Part shown: piece by piece, positions 1 through 13,600 of the stretch
Layout of the letters: each line of letters starts with the position of its first letter
Position numbering within the stretch: position 1 is the first letter of the stretch
Source of the DNA: Siphonodentalium dalli
Taxonomy: Eukaryota; Mollusca; Scaphopoda; Gadilida; Siphonodentaliidae
Direction of reading: 5' to 3'
Assembly: GCA_032622095.1 (NCBI GenBank)
Contig: CP136069.1
Span: forward strand, 169,626,394-169,690,393
DNA length: 64,000 nucleotides
Program-made: the position numbers and the translations under genes
Notes under the pieces: model-generated
The model's input: the letters and a program-made list of their open reading frames with translations, nothing else
Databases searched by the model: none
What the model was told of the DNA's origin: nothing

Positions 1-1180
1 GTGTTTCCAAATATGGAGTGTAATGAATTATGAATATATCGTCTCTATTCAGTATAATAAAATAACCAATCCTGTTGCTGTGTTTTTAATTGTCATTGGC
101 TTTTTAAACAGAATGGATTCCGCAATGAGCAATGATCTGTTATGTCACAACCAATGAAATAAGGCCCAGTCTGAGACGTGACCAATGAAATGAAGGGAAT
201 GCCACAAATACAGAAATAAATCTGAATCAGAATTCTACAGACGAAAGATTATCGTGGACTTTTTGAAGAGACTGTTAATGCATTGTTACTTCAGCAGAAT
301 TAAATTAAACTGCATTTACATGTTAACAATTAGAGTGGGTGTGTATGGAAGTAGGTAAACATAAACAGTGCCTTTTTGAAGCATGTGTGGTCAAGACGAG
401 CATATTTCCCCCTCGTAGGGATTACACACAGATTTTACATATTCACATTTTATACACGCTGTATATGTACACCAATTCATTTGCTGTACAGTAAATCACT
501 TTGGTGAAATTTGGTCGAAATATAGAAAATATGTCAAATGAAATTAACTGAAATTAACATTATCCAATCAGAAAAAAAAAATAAAGAAATATTTCATACT
601 GAGGAAGATACAAAACACTGAGGACATTTAAAGGGAAAAGCCAGGTTTGAACAATTTTCGTGACAACCAGGCTTGTCCCTTTATGAATAATGGGTATTTT
701 CTGCATAGATACGGTAATGTTGTAATCCTACACTATTTCCTTATATTTACACATGTTCATTTCCAGATTTTTAAATTCAAGTTCTAACACTTGATTCGAG
801 TTGCAAGTAACTTGTGGTCAAAATTTTAGATGGCAGCTCCCAGAATTGCCTTCTATTGGTTAAAAGTAGCAACAGTCGACAGAAAAGTTACCAAAATTAG
901 GTGCTTAGTGGAAATGGACTGAAATACTGCCAATAAAGAGGTTTAGGAAACTCATGGTTAGCGGTTACGGCTATGATTAGCTACTCGTCGTCAAAACATT
1001 TACGTCAGGCAACAATATAGTTTTGGCATAATTGAACACACAATTCATGGATGATTGGGCACAGTGAGATTTTCACAATCTACGAGTATTAAGCACAACA
1101 CGTACAATTATCTTCTATTCAATCAGCGAATTAAGGATAGGTGTCTGAGACTTGATCACTGAATCAAACTCATTTTCATT
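1..1180. other. AT-rich noncoding, nothing recognised
   Basis: No coding exon, palindrome or known repeat was found. Two Pumilio-type 8-mers on the minus strand occur here: TGTACATA at 464-471 and TGTAAATA at 744-751. They may be chance matches in AT-rich DNA. Confidence 0.4.
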
Positions 1181-1182
1181 AT

Positions 1183-1332
1183 AATTACCATGTTGTTAGA
1201 ATCGTTCATAGAGCACATGAGTGTATTTTGCACTAATCCATGGCTCAAATTCATTTATTTGTTGAATATATTCTGTTGAGTATAAAAGGAGATGGTCCCA
1301 TAAATGGCCGGATTTAGTGTGCAGTACCCCTT
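1183..1332. repeat. dispersed repeat K, copy 1
   Basis: About 150 bp (CGTTCATAGAGCACATGAG ... GGATTTAGTGT) that recurs at 19094-19245 with roughly the same length. Both copies are followed by a CCCCTTTTAA/CCCCTTTAAC junction. Origin unknown. Confidence 0.7.
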
Positions 1333-1580
1333 TAACATTTCCATGACTTGAGCATCCTGAAATTTTGCGAAAACCCTGTGCCAATGTATTCTCTTATATA
1401 TGCGAGTTTCCCATACGGAGCCTTGCATATATAAGAGAATGCATTCGCCTAACAATCTTTACCATGATCTTGTAAGCCAGTGCATTCTCTTATATATGCG
1501 AGGTGCCCTATGGGAAACTCGCACATAGAAGATAATGCACTGGCAGAGGGTCTTTAATGCTGCACCAATGCGAAGTTTTT
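1332..1580. mobile_element. family B double-hairpin MITE, copy 1
   Basis: Begins TTAACATTTCCATGACTTGAG and contains two palindromes built on CCAATGCATTCTCTTATATA / TGCGAG, separated by a ~25-bp spacer. It resembles the other family B copies (14839, 29003, 38947, 44151, 51814, 53715). Ends are diverged. Confidence 0.75.
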
Positions 1581-1665
1581 AGGAAATTGATGTCCTATCA
1601 TGCCCTAGCCTTTATGTCGGTTAATACATGACAGCTAGTTAGAATGTGCGCATAATTTGACGACG

Positions 1666-1879
1666 TACAGTAATGCTCTAAGTAAGCGACTTCTTAACAG
1701 CAGAATTATGGGTAACTTTTCAGGATTTAGTCGGAAATATGGCTTGTTGCCATTCATCGGAAAGCTCTCAGGGAGAGCTTTCCGATGAATGGCAACAAGC
1801 CATATTTCCGACTAAATCCTGAAAAGTTACCTATAATTCTGCTGTGGTTCAGAAGTCGCGTACTTAGAGCATTACTGTA
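1666..1879. mobile_element. family C long-palindrome MITE, copy 1
   Basis: An almost perfect ~100-bp inverted repeat with ends TA/CAGTAATGC ... GCATTACTG/TA. CAGT ends and a TA target are typical of Tc1/mariner-derived MITEs. The arms include GGATTTAGTCGGAAATATGG and GCCATTCATCGGAAAGCTCT. Confidence 0.85.
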
Positions 1880-2506
1880 GTACCCTAACCGTTACTGTTA
1901 TTCTTGAGTTCGGTGAAAACCTCTCTATTGAAGCAAAACTGTTGTCTTGCAGAACGCTTCCTGAAGTAGCCAATTAAATTTCATTTACAGTATATATAGT
2001 CTGTGAAATAATTCCAAAGACTTTTCAGAACAAATTGGGATAGATCAGGAATGTTGACAGCCACATGACAACAATGTTACTCTCATCGACTTTCCAGTGT
2101 GATCAAATAACCCAATTTATACATGATGGGAGCATAAGTTAACAAAACTTGGTAGGAACCAATTAATCTATATGGAAAATCAAGTCCATGATTTGGATAT
2201 ATCTGATAAGAAAATGATTATACACATTTAAATCCATAAGTTTGAGGCCAAATGTTTGCAAGAAAGCACACTGTTAAGGATTAAACTCCAAAATTGTTAA
2301 AAATTTTGAAACATATCTATAAATATCACATCCAATTTTCTATGATATTAAATCTATGATATTGGAATAATACTTGTGCAAATGATCCAAATGTAAATAA
2401 ATTAACAAACATGGCCATATTTGGTAATTCATTCCAAAGTTATTCTTTATGTGTATATTTTATCTCACTATTTTCCAGGGGTCGAAAGACTGGACATTTG
2501 TAATGG

Positions 2507-2723
2507 TACAATAATGCCCTAAATAATTGACTCCTTAACCACAGCAGAATTATGGGTAACTTTTCAGGATTTAGTGGGAAATATGGCAACATGCCATTCA
2601 TCGGAAAGCTCTTACTGAGAGCTTTCAGATGAATGGCAACAAGCCATGTTTCCGACTAAATCCTGAAAAGTAACCCATAATTCTTCTGGGGTTAAGGAGT
2701 CAATTATTTAGGGCATTATTGTA
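2507..2723. mobile_element. family C long-palindrome MITE, copy 2
   Basis: Same palindrome as the copy at 1666 (TACAATAATGCCCTAAATAA at the left end). The arms are slightly more diverged, for example GGCAACATGCC in one arm against GGCAACAAGCC in the other. Confidence 0.85.
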
Positions 2724-3518
2724 ATTAATTTCATGAATCCTTGCTCATGGGGTGCTGAATATTTAAATTTTGTATATACTAGTACAACCTCAACCGAACC
2801 AGATTCTGAATTGTTAAAAAATCAAAATTAATTGTTATCGGTGGGTGTCCTGGTTCCATTTGAAGTGTGCCAAGTTGATTAGAAATGTTAAGGCTCTTTG
2901 ACGGCCTTTCGTAGGCTTTGCAGGGTTGTGTTTCCTTGGAATGATAACTTATGAGATAACAGTCTGTGCCTTTCATTGTTTATTCCAGCAGCGCTATAAT
3001 CGCATTGTAAATAGATGCATTGTTTAATTGCATTTAAAACCAAGGAATATAGAAAACTTCCATCACCGTCTATCATGAACATGTCACAGAAAACCAGTAA
3101 ATAAATATGCACAGATAGACAGATGCTCAAATCTCGTAACTTAAAATATCCAGGATAGACAACTCTGAAAAACCTATGAAATTAAGAGAAAGAGCAATGT
3201 TAAGTTACCTCCCTTCTTTGAAGCTCAGTAAATACAGAAGATAAATTGTTCAATGACTAGTAGCTTAATAAATTCAAACTTTTCACAAATCTATTCCAAT
3301 ATAGTAATAATCACAAAGTTGACAGAAGTCCATTGAATGCGCACATTATGTTCATGGGCCTTACAGAGTATGAACATGTACATATGAAGTGGAAGGCTGC
3401 TACCTCCGACAATATTCCTGTTAGATCAATCCGATAAGAAAAAAATTATCGACTTTAAAACTTAGCCATTCACTAAAATCAATCTGAATTATATAATTTT
3501 TAATGACTATCATTGCAG

Positions 3519-3855
3519 TAGGGAAGTAACGTTTTAACATGTATCGCGATGCGCTTATTCCCAAATTTTGATTTATTTTGTCGACTACATGTACAGTTCC
3601 TTGGTGGCGGAATGGTAAATCTAGAATTCAACACTTGTGTCCAACTAAAGCTAAAGGATAAATTAAATTGTTTCAGTGTGAATATATAAGCTCAGGCATG
3701 GAATGGTATGAAATGAGAAGGAAAATTATAATACCAGGTCACCTTTCGTCACTGCAGACTAAAATTTAATAAATTTTCTAAGTGAAAAGTAAATCGTGAA
3801 ATACACATCTTGGCACAAGCATAATCACGATACGTATCATATTGTTACATCCCTA
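3519..3855. mobile_element. hAT-type MITE with 8-bp target duplication (7/8)
   Basis: Ends TAGGGAAGTAACGTTTTAAC and, inverted, TAGGGATGTAACAATATGAT. Flanked by CATTGCAG (3511-3518) and CATTGAAG (3856-3863), an 8-bp duplication with one mismatch. No transposase ORF, 337 bp. Confidence 0.75.
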
Positions 3856-4485
3856 CATTGAAGTACCCAACATAAAAAGTAACATGATCATGTTATTGGC
3901 CGAAGGCGGCCACACAGCCAACGATTTGTAGAGTAAGACTATTTCTTATATTTTATAAATATACAGATCTTAGAATATTTACATGCAGATCTTTTTAAAT
4001 ACTTAGAATTTGCTAAAGATGAAATAATTTGAGATTTCTTCGGAAACCATCCTGGAACAAATACGTTAGTAAAAATGTGCCGTTCTTTTCAACAAGATCA
4101 GATAAAAATAACAGGGGTTGAGTCTGAAGCAGCGTCGGCCAATGAGTCAGGTGTGACAAACTGTATAAGAACAGATATTGATCATTTGTACACATTTACA
4201 TATTAATAACCACTACGAATCACCTCCAGTTATATACAATCTGTTAAGAGATGGCAGGTTAATCATGTCTGTTGAAACTACCACTGTCATACAACACAAT
4301 TTGGAATTAAGACAACATATGCCAGAAATTAAAACCCTTTCTCCAGGATAGTTTTGGAGAGAATGTTGATTTTTCATGTTTAAACAGTTTGAGTCCCTGA
4401 GATTCACTCTCATAAAGTCTACATTACATTGTATTGATCTATGTTTCATTTATAGGTTTGCCTTAAACCTTTGGTGGGTCGGTAT

Positions 4486-5249
4486 CAGGGTTCGCGCTGC
4501 CACTTGCCAAATTTGCCAATGGCAAAAATAATTCACATTTGGCAAAAAATATTTTCATTTGGCAAAAGTTTTGGCAAGTCACTTTTTAATTCCTCAAGCA
4601 ATTTGAAAAATATTGGTCAATCAATATATACTATTAATTTCAGGAAACTCTTACAACATAATTATATTAGTGGTGTTTTATACGGTTTAGGGAAAGTTAA
4701 CACCTCTATTAAGATCAGTTAATCATATAGCATTAGTACTGATTGTTGGAGGGATTACTAATCCTCCTGTGATGTGCCCTTCTGAAGGAGGAACCTTTCT
4801 ACCATTGTATTGTTCGGTGATTGGCTTATTGTTGTATGATAAACCACAATGTAGATGCGAGTATAATTAATTATTAACTAACTGCTTTTCTATAGATATA
4901 AAAAGTCGTTCAAACCGCGAGTGTCGAAACCGACGGAAAAATCAAATCCGAAGAAAAGAAGGAAAAAGAAAAAATGATTAACATCCTTAAATGCTTTTTT
5001 TTTTTAGCTTCTAAATAAAGGCATAATATGAGGGGTGAAGGAAAGGGCCCATCGGCCCTTTCGGCCATCCCGGGGCTAGCCCCCACAAAAGACCTGCCTA
5101 AAAAAGAGTGTCGAAACATAAGACTTATGGTTGCAGAAAATGATACTATCAGGGATAGCAATTGGCAATTGCTAAAATAATTTGGCAAAAAATATTTTCA
5201 TTTGGCAAATTATTTGGCAAAAGTATATTTCGGTCCAGCGCGGAGCCTG
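4486..5249. mobile_element. hAT non-autonomous element, perfect 8-bp target duplication
   Basis: 764 bp. The termini CAGGGTTCGCGCTG and, inverted, CAGGCTCCGCGCTG are flanked by identical GTCGGTAT at 4478-4485 and 5250-5257. Many TTTGGCAAA/TTGGCAAAA motifs cluster near both ends (4517-4576, 5165-5222), as expected of subterminal transposase-binding repeats. There is no intact transposase. The short open frame at 4910-5188 (minus) is not recognisable. Confidence 0.9.
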
Positions 5250-5257
5250 GTCGGTAT

Positions 5258-7390
5258 CCATCTACCATGTCAGCCCCATGGGTGACAATTTGCAAACATA
5301 CTTAATATATTTACTTTAGTACCTTAGTAAGAATAAAATTATTCTGGATATTCGATCGAGTGGTCCCATAAGTGCAAATTAAAGTCTCGTATTTGTGATG
5401 ATTACGAAAGTGCTATTGCATAACATTTTAACATTATAAACCTCTGTCTACACATATCTGTAGATTTTTCATTAATAGGCTGATTTTGTAACATTATTTG
5501 TCCTAATATGGCACTATCAGAAAAGTACTGAAAACGACACAACTATCATTTCATCTGCCAACAGTATGATGACGACATAAATGTCGTTCTAACCACCAAA
5601 GGGTTATGCAAACAGGTGGTGAAATTTTAAACATTAAGTTCACAAATACCCAGTGATGTTAAACCTAGTTAAATCTTAGTCGCAATCATACACATTTAGA
5701 CAAATTTGGGATGGCAATCTTTCGCTATCCTGGATCTTCTAAAATACCTGGTCTTCTTGATTATCAAATTCTTAACATATTCGTCTCAAACCAATATGCT
5801 GTCTGACAGTAGATGCTTCAAGTTACGTCAGAAACGAGAAGAAAAGAAAATTACAAAACACCATATACAACCCTAAAAATAGTAACATAAAGCTAAATAT
5901 AGAAACATTGAGAAATTAAATCCCACACCACAAAGTTATGAAAGTGACACAACTGACATTTTGAGAATAGTTGACTGGAGTTTAGCGTAATTTCAGCTGA
6001 TAGGTCACACCATGTCATTTTATTGACAGAGGAAGGCTAATTTCACTATATATATAAACTCATGCCACTGCACATAGAAACCAACCACAAGGCAACAATT
6101 AAAAATATCTTGGTTTCCCCTCGACACTATCTTATGTGTCAAGAGTAGGTTTATTCTGCCTACCACTGGTAGGCCAATGGATAGGTTTATTCAGCCATTG
6201 GTCTTGGAAGTACATATTTCCAAGTACCCTGATGCCCAGGATAATTGGGTTTTCCATTCATTATTTCACATATGATTGTCATCCTGACTGGATATGAAAA
6301 CATTATTTCTATGCGAGACACGTATAATATTGTGGAATTGCAATATACGCTGATTGAGGAATAGAACTTTCTTCGCCAATATTAAATTATCTAACGCATA
6401 TCAATCCTCACTGACAGCCACAATATACCCAGAAAACAGAGGTGAAATGAGTCCAAAAAAATCACACAATCCCAGGTGCAAATGTTCCCATAGTGATTAA
6501 TGTCTGTGCCTAGTTTCAAATCAACTGATCTAATTGAAGGAATATAAGCTGTGATAAATTTATGAAAGTAGCAATCAACTTGGAAAATAGTGATAACTCT
6601 ATTACAATAAGTTCAGCTGAACTCAGAATCAAGACTCGCAGGTTCTCATAGCGGTCAGGCCCTGTTACAAGTTTAAAAAAAAAATTGTTGTGTCAATGGA
6701 CAGATGCATGAATTAATTTCAGTATGTTGTCACTAATGCATGCGCTTTGAGTTCTGTACCATGTATTCACTACCATTACTTTCAAATATCCTCAAAACAG
6801 TCAACTATGTCACTTCAAACCATTGAACATATAATAAGATGAATATACATCAGGATGCATGCCTGGGCAATGGAAAGATTCTAAGGTTATACAATAATAG
6901 ATATATACATCTAACTCATTCACTGCACAGCTAATGCAATGTGCTTGTCTGACTGATCAGTATGAGACATATTAAAGATGCTCAGGCCTTAAATCCAGAA
7001 AATCTTGCGAGAATCAAAATATAGCATTTCTACAGCGAATCAGCGGCTTTTTACGAGAATCAGAATAAAAATCATTATTATTTTTTATATCCCCGAATCT
7101 ACATAGAAATATCAGGGAAGAATGAATTGAATATTCTCTAAATGGAGCTATCTTGTTATGTGGAAACCAGTTTTAAATAATAGTTGTATGACAAGCCAAC
7201 ACCACATTAGCGCCGGACGGTGAATGAATTCTGTGAAGACAGTAGCCATTGTGACATTGGTCAAGCAACCATGCAGACAACAAATAATAGAGCAGCAGCT
7301 CTAACTTATTCCGACTATTTGACATTATAATACACCCAAAAAATATACAAAACAACTATAGTCTATATCTAAAATGTACGAGACTAATTT
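5258..7390 (-). other. pum: probable proximal 3' UTR of Pumilio
   Basis: Region directly downstream of the stop codon on the minus strand, largely free of the dispersed repeats seen elsewhere. AATAAA hexamers on the minus strand lie at 6186-6191, 6150-6155 and 6019-6024, which would give a 3' UTR of roughly 1.2-1.4 kb. A Pumilio-type TGTATATA lies at 6902-6909. The actual cleavage site cannot be decided from sequence alone. Confidence 0.45.
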
Positions 7391-7631
7391 CTACGGTATC
7401 CCATTAGGCGGCATTCCGATTGGACCCAGATCCGAACTGTTCTTCAGGAAGAATTTCTCGAGTTTTGCCAAGATATGTTTCCCGTAGGTGAACTTTCGCA
7501 GCGTAGCCACATGCGGACGGATCTTGTGCATCAAAATCTTCCTCTGAGCGGGTTCTGCGATGTCGATCATTTTCTGAACAACATAGTTGGCAAACTGATC
7601 CTTCATCATTGTGAACAATGCACTGTGTGGC
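7391..7631 (-). CDS. pum: Pumilio exon 15, PUF repeat 8 and C-terminus
   Basis: 241 nt ending in TAG at 7391-7393. Acceptor TTCTTTCACAG/GCC. Encodes [20 protein letters not shown], the C-terminal cap with [20 protein letters not shown], and ends [14 protein letters not shown] of repeat 8 reads the first U. The C-terminal cap matches the family, so the protein end is complete. A TTAA-flanked MITE starts 18 nt upstream of the acceptor. Confidence 0.97.
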
Positions 7632-10600
7632 CTGTGAAAGAATATAAGTTTAACCCTTTACCCAACAGAACGGCCCTGTGCCAATGCATTCTCTTATATA
7701 TGCGAGTCGACCATAGGTCGCCTCGCATATATAAGAGAATGCATTGGCTTAACATATTAAAAATTATAAAATTGTTAAAGAATGTAAGAAAAAATGGTAA
7801 AAAGTGTTAAAAAAAGATTTTTTTTAGGCCAATGCATTCTCTTATATATGCGAGGCGACCTATGGTCGACTCGCATATATAAGAGAATGCATTGGCACAG
7901 GGCTAACTGTAACTATCACAATGTGGTCAAGGAGCCGATTCCAATGATATCCATATTTGTATGGTTCTATTGAGACAGACCGAAGATATTTTAGGCTGTT
8001 GAAGCTTTATTTGGCCGGTTTTGGCCGGTTTGTTGGGTAAAGGGTTAATACAAGAATCTGCATCAAGGCTGGAAGTAACTCGTATCAAATTTGAAAGCAT
8101 TGGATGATTATAGTAACGAATAGCTCAAGAGTTGTTCAGAAATCAGTATTTGCCAATTCAAGTCTGGAAATAGTGTATCTGACATTTACAGAGTAAGGTC
8201 CCCAGAGGGTCAGTGGAGAAGCATCACTAAATTCACCCTCTGGGGACCTATTTTACACTATGTCCAGGCTTGAATTGGCAAATACGGATTTCTGAACACC
8301 TCTCGAGTTGAAAAGGCTCACAACTCTCAAAAAATTCATTGAACACAAAAGTTAGAACTTTGGTTTGTGCCCACAAGGCCTGATAAAAACAATAATTTGT
8401 TTCTCAGGGATTTTATTTTTTCAGTGACGAGGGAGCGCAGATATTTATATTTACTTATTTGAAAATTTTTTCATGAGGAGAAAGGAGGAGACGTTTCAGT
8501 CTTGTATCTATGGGTGTCATATTATCAGGTTCTATTACCCCTTGGAACCTCGATTGATCGAGGTTCTTGTCCTCAATTCAGGTTTAGAAACCTCTTTTCT
8601 TGTTTTCCTTCATCTATTTAAGGAGGGTGTCAAGTGAATATTGAATGCGCATTTTCATGCAGATCTCAGAAGCTAAATTGACAACTGCCAGCTAATGGTT
8701 TTGGGCGGAACTGACATACTATTAATCCACATTGTACTATTTCCAAACACTTGGCAATGTCAGTTTCGAGTATGAAAACTTCCAAAACTTGAGTCCAGAG
8801 AATTTGAGATCCCTCTTGATTTTTATGCCGGCACGTTAACAAGTGTTCCTTTTTCTGCATTTTCAGGATCTGATTCCACCAACATGAAGTAAATTGCCAT
8901 TTTGCCAGACTGTTTTACTTGTGGTTCTTGTCGTCAAATCTTTACATATCACTACTCAAATTGTCAGCCATCACGGCCATTTTACAACCGGAATAGTGAT
9001 GTAACGATACGGGGGTTATCGATAAAAGCCGATAGCCGATATTTTCAGTAGAATTATCGGCCGATCCGATACAGATACCGATAAGTCTTGTACGTGAACC
9101 AAACTCCATATCAATTTGTCTTTTAAATTACAAAATATTGTCGGCAAAGAACCGATATTGCAATAACCTGGTTGCAAAAAAAGTTTAGTTTACGTTCCCC
9201 AAAAACCCTGGCAAAACGATTTAATATTTCGTTGCATTCATAAGATTTCCTCAAAATTTGTTTGATTCCGTTACCGTGCCTTACGGAATCAGTCCATACT
9301 AGTAATCCATTTGAGTCAATGACGGCAATTTCAATTTCAATTTGCCAAACTCAATCTTTTTCAGAAGTTGAACTTGCGTTTAATAACACCTACAATGTCC
9401 CGCATAAATTGTTGACATTTTCTCTGCCCATGACAGCAGATACAAATCCCGCCCACAGAGCACTCTGATTGGTTCGGATGGTTCTATCAAACAAGTTAGT
9501 CACCTCCTCCATCTTCAGTCATCGTATACCAGAATGTCAATCAATTTGAAACAAAAGCACTTTAAACACACACACTTAACTGTTGTTAACACGTGATGTT
9601 TCTATATATTGAGGAATAGCGAGTCACGACTGCGGCGACTTTAATGCAAACTGGTCAAGTGACTCGTCTATTTATAACACTATGATTTTTAGTTTACTGT
9701 GTCATCTGTCAACACGTGGCTTGTTAGTGATTCCTACTCGATGACATCAAATGCATGCAAATAATCGTTTGATCTTACCGCCCGGCATCCGCCTTGGGAA
9801 TATCATAACAATGTGACAACTTACTGTCGCACGTGGTGCAGAATTAATTCCACACCCCCATGAATACATCACTAAATGATACCGGTACATCAGTCTGATT
9901 CACTCACAGGAAGATTCCATTCTCACGCTAATGCCAGGGGCGTCAGTTATTCGCTTTCAACATGTGCTACTCGGCACTCACAAGTAATTTGAATTGTATA
10001 CAGTTTATGTTTTAACTTTAATTATTAAGCGTATCGAACTACGGTACGGTACCTTTGGAAATGTTTATTTGGGTCATGAGTGTACCAACAGTCTCATGTC
10101 GATGTTGTCATCATGATCATGGTATATCACTGTATGTGATGGAGGGCTGACCAGTGCGTAAAATAGTCGCTATTTTTTCTGGAAATTCCCGTCATTTATT
10201 TAATATTAAAGTCGGAATTGGTGTAACAACGTTCACAAAGGACGCGACATGTATCGGTTAACGATATCGGTCGGGAGACTAAATTTTACCGATACCGATA
10301 TCTTGCCGATACAACATATATCGGCCCGATCCGATAGCCGATACCGATAATCGGTACATCACTAAACCGGAAGATTGCCAAATTATCTCCCATCGGCCAG
10401 GTGAATGTAATAGCCGGTCTCTAAGGCTAGATTTGCACCTTGCATGTGACAACTTTCGCAGTCATGTCTTCCATCCAATGAATTGGCAAAGGGTGGTGTT
10501 TATATATTTATCTATTTATGGAAGGTCATAAAAATGTTCGAGGTGAAGTTTATTGGCGACATGGCTATCCCTGAGAAACTAACTGTTTTGTTTATCTCAC

Positions 10601-13600
10601 CAAACCAATAAGGCGAGGGAGAATTAGGGAAAATACATAAAACAAAACATCTATTTTATGCAGTAAGAAATGAAAAAGAATGACCTCAAAACAATAATTT
10701 TGGGATAAAAATTCCAAGGTACTGAAATATGGTATGATGCCTGTAATCGGCCTCATCATCAAACCCAGTCAATTTCCAGTTGGATTTGCACAATCGACAA
10801 ACACGTGTAACAGTGCGATTCACTCAACGTCATTTCATAAAAGACTAAGAAAATTAATTGTTGAAATTTTACATGTTCGTAGGACATTAAAATACTATTC
10901 TTATGCAATCCATTGTCATGTACAGCAATGCCCTAAGTAATCGATTCCTTAACCACAGCAGAATTATGGGTAACTTTTCAGAATTTAGTCGGAAATATGG
11001 CTTGTTGCCATTCATCGGAAAGCTCTCAGGGAGAGCTTTCCGATGAATGGCAAGAAGCCATATTTCCGACTAAATCCTGAAAAGTTACCCATATTTCTGC
11101 TGTGGTTAAGGAGTCGATTATTTAGGGCATTATTGTATGTAAGCACATTCCAAGACTCGTTGATGATTTTTCTAACTAATAATTGCATTTTACAACAGAA
11201 ATATGTGAAAGGTTGACTTTCACCACATGTGAGTTTGGATGAAATGGGACTATTTAGAAATGTTCATGATAAATAGAGATTTTCACTGCAGTGAAGTGAT
11301 CTGTCTCCACATCACGCCGACTTGAGAAGGTGAGATCCCGAGCTGCCGCAGACTGCAAGTCTGATCCGGGATCTCACCTTCTCAATGAGACATGGAGACT
11401 CTGATCACTTCACTGTAGTAATAATATGTTTATTATACAAGACAGTAAATGACTGTGGAGACGCTCACCAGACTGTAAAGACTAGGAAGACTGGGACTCG
11501 GAAGACCATAAGAGTTAGTACTTGTCAAATTCACTTAAAAACTAGTCCTAAAGAGGAACATAGCCTAGAGGGTCTCCGTTGAGCAGGGGGGTATCCACCT
11601 TGAAATATGGTCCAGATCCCCCCACCCCACATAGTCCATAGTCTGCTCCCTCTCAACTGAAGCAAACACACTCCCAAGTTCGTAAAATTCCTTTGCACAT
11701 GTTGGAATTTTACAACTGATACTTCAAGCTTTCCTAACTGTGGCAAAGTTACAACCTGACCAGTCTGAGTAAACTCATACCTAAATATTCATTACAACAT
11801 TGAATATTAGGTCTGACGGATAACATCGCTATCTCATTTCCAAGTCCTCGGGATTCCGTAATCTGATTGATTGTGTAAATTATTTTCCGTCCAATGAAAC
11901 CGTATGGGTTAATAAACAAGTGTTAGTGGGCGGAGACTCCCATAATGTCACCTCTAAATATAGTAACAGAGCGGAATTTCGAGGCTTGCAAATACAACAG
12001 ACAGAAAAAATGGCTTCGAAATTATATATTCGGTACGATTCCGATTAATTTGAAGGATGTGCTGGACCTGATAGATAGGCCTGCGTATGGTACCAACTTG
12101 GCCTCCCATAAATATAAATAGAACTTTACTCATGTCCGTGTATTTGATTTACTTTATTATAACATGGTTTGCAAATCAAATTATTTGCCGTAAAAAAGTC
12201 ATCTGAAAGTCAAACACCGAGGAAATGACTTAATTTTATGCTTTTAAATAGTTCTAAAGCATCATTTTTGATGCCGACCTTATTGTTTGCTCTCGGATGC
12301 AGCTTTCCCGTTGATGCAGCGAGTTCATCTCCCGAAAAAGTATAGTCGCACACACGACAAATATTATCTTCTGTAAGTTTATGTCGCGACACAGGCCTTC
12401 TGTGGGTTGATGAGTCGGCGAAGCACAACAAATAACACGTGGGGACACCTGTCAATCATCGATGTATTTTTAAAAATCCGTGACGTCATTTTGGGGAAGC
12501 TCTTCGCTGAATAGAAATGGTTTTGGCAACATTAGCTCCAGACTCTATATTTCAAATATAGAGTCGACGTTCACCCAGACTGCAACCTGACATGCTCACC
12601 TTTTTTTAATGGTGGACCCCATTCAAACAAATTTTGATCCCAACTCTCCATAGGCCATTTACACCAAATGCCATTTCTTGATTGGTCGAACCCATTTTAA
12701 CAAATCTGTAACCCAGTCCCAAGTAACACAAGGACCCTCCATACTGGTTACTACATATAGGCTAAATAGGACTGATGGCTCTTGAGGAGCGCCATTTTAA
12801 GAATTACTTTGGGGGAAGAGTTATGTCCCTGGTCGCACCCCTATTTGACCTGGTGAACTCATTTCAACAAATCTGAACCCAGTCACCCAAGGACTCTCTA
12901 TACCAAAATGTATACCAAATATGCCAAATGGTTCTTGAGAGGATGTTTTAAAAATAACTGATGAGGGAAAGAATTATGTCATTGGCTCTGACCAATTCTG
13001 AATCCTAGTAACCCATACCAAATATAAGCTGAATAGGCCTGATGGTTCTTGATAGGAAGACATTTTAAGAATTACAATGGATAGACAAGTTACGTCCCTG
13101 GCTCCGCCCTTATTTGACCAGGTGACCTCATTTTAACACATCTGTATCCCTGTCACCCAAAAACATTCCATACCAATTATAAGCTAAATAGCCCCGATGA
13201 TTCTTGAGAAAATGTTTTAAGAATTACTATCGATGGAAAGAGTTAGGTCCCTAGATTCTTGAGAAGATGTTTTAAGAATTACTATGGATGGAAAGAGTTA
13301 GGTCCGTAGCTATGCCACTTTTTTGACCATGTGACCCCCATTTGAACAGAACTGAATCCCAGCCACCTAGGGACCATCCACACAAAATATGTCTCAATTC
13401 TTCATCTCAGATAAGCTAAGAAAAATGCCTCCATCTTTCTCATTAAGTTTCCCATATGTAATCGCCAGAGAAAACAGGTATTTAATTTTACTGGCCTAAC
13501 TGTCAGATTCATCATTCACACTTGGCCTTGGGAGTGGAGTTTGTTATCATAAGCACGGTCATTTATATACAAACTCTCTAACAGGCAGAGAAATTTAGGC

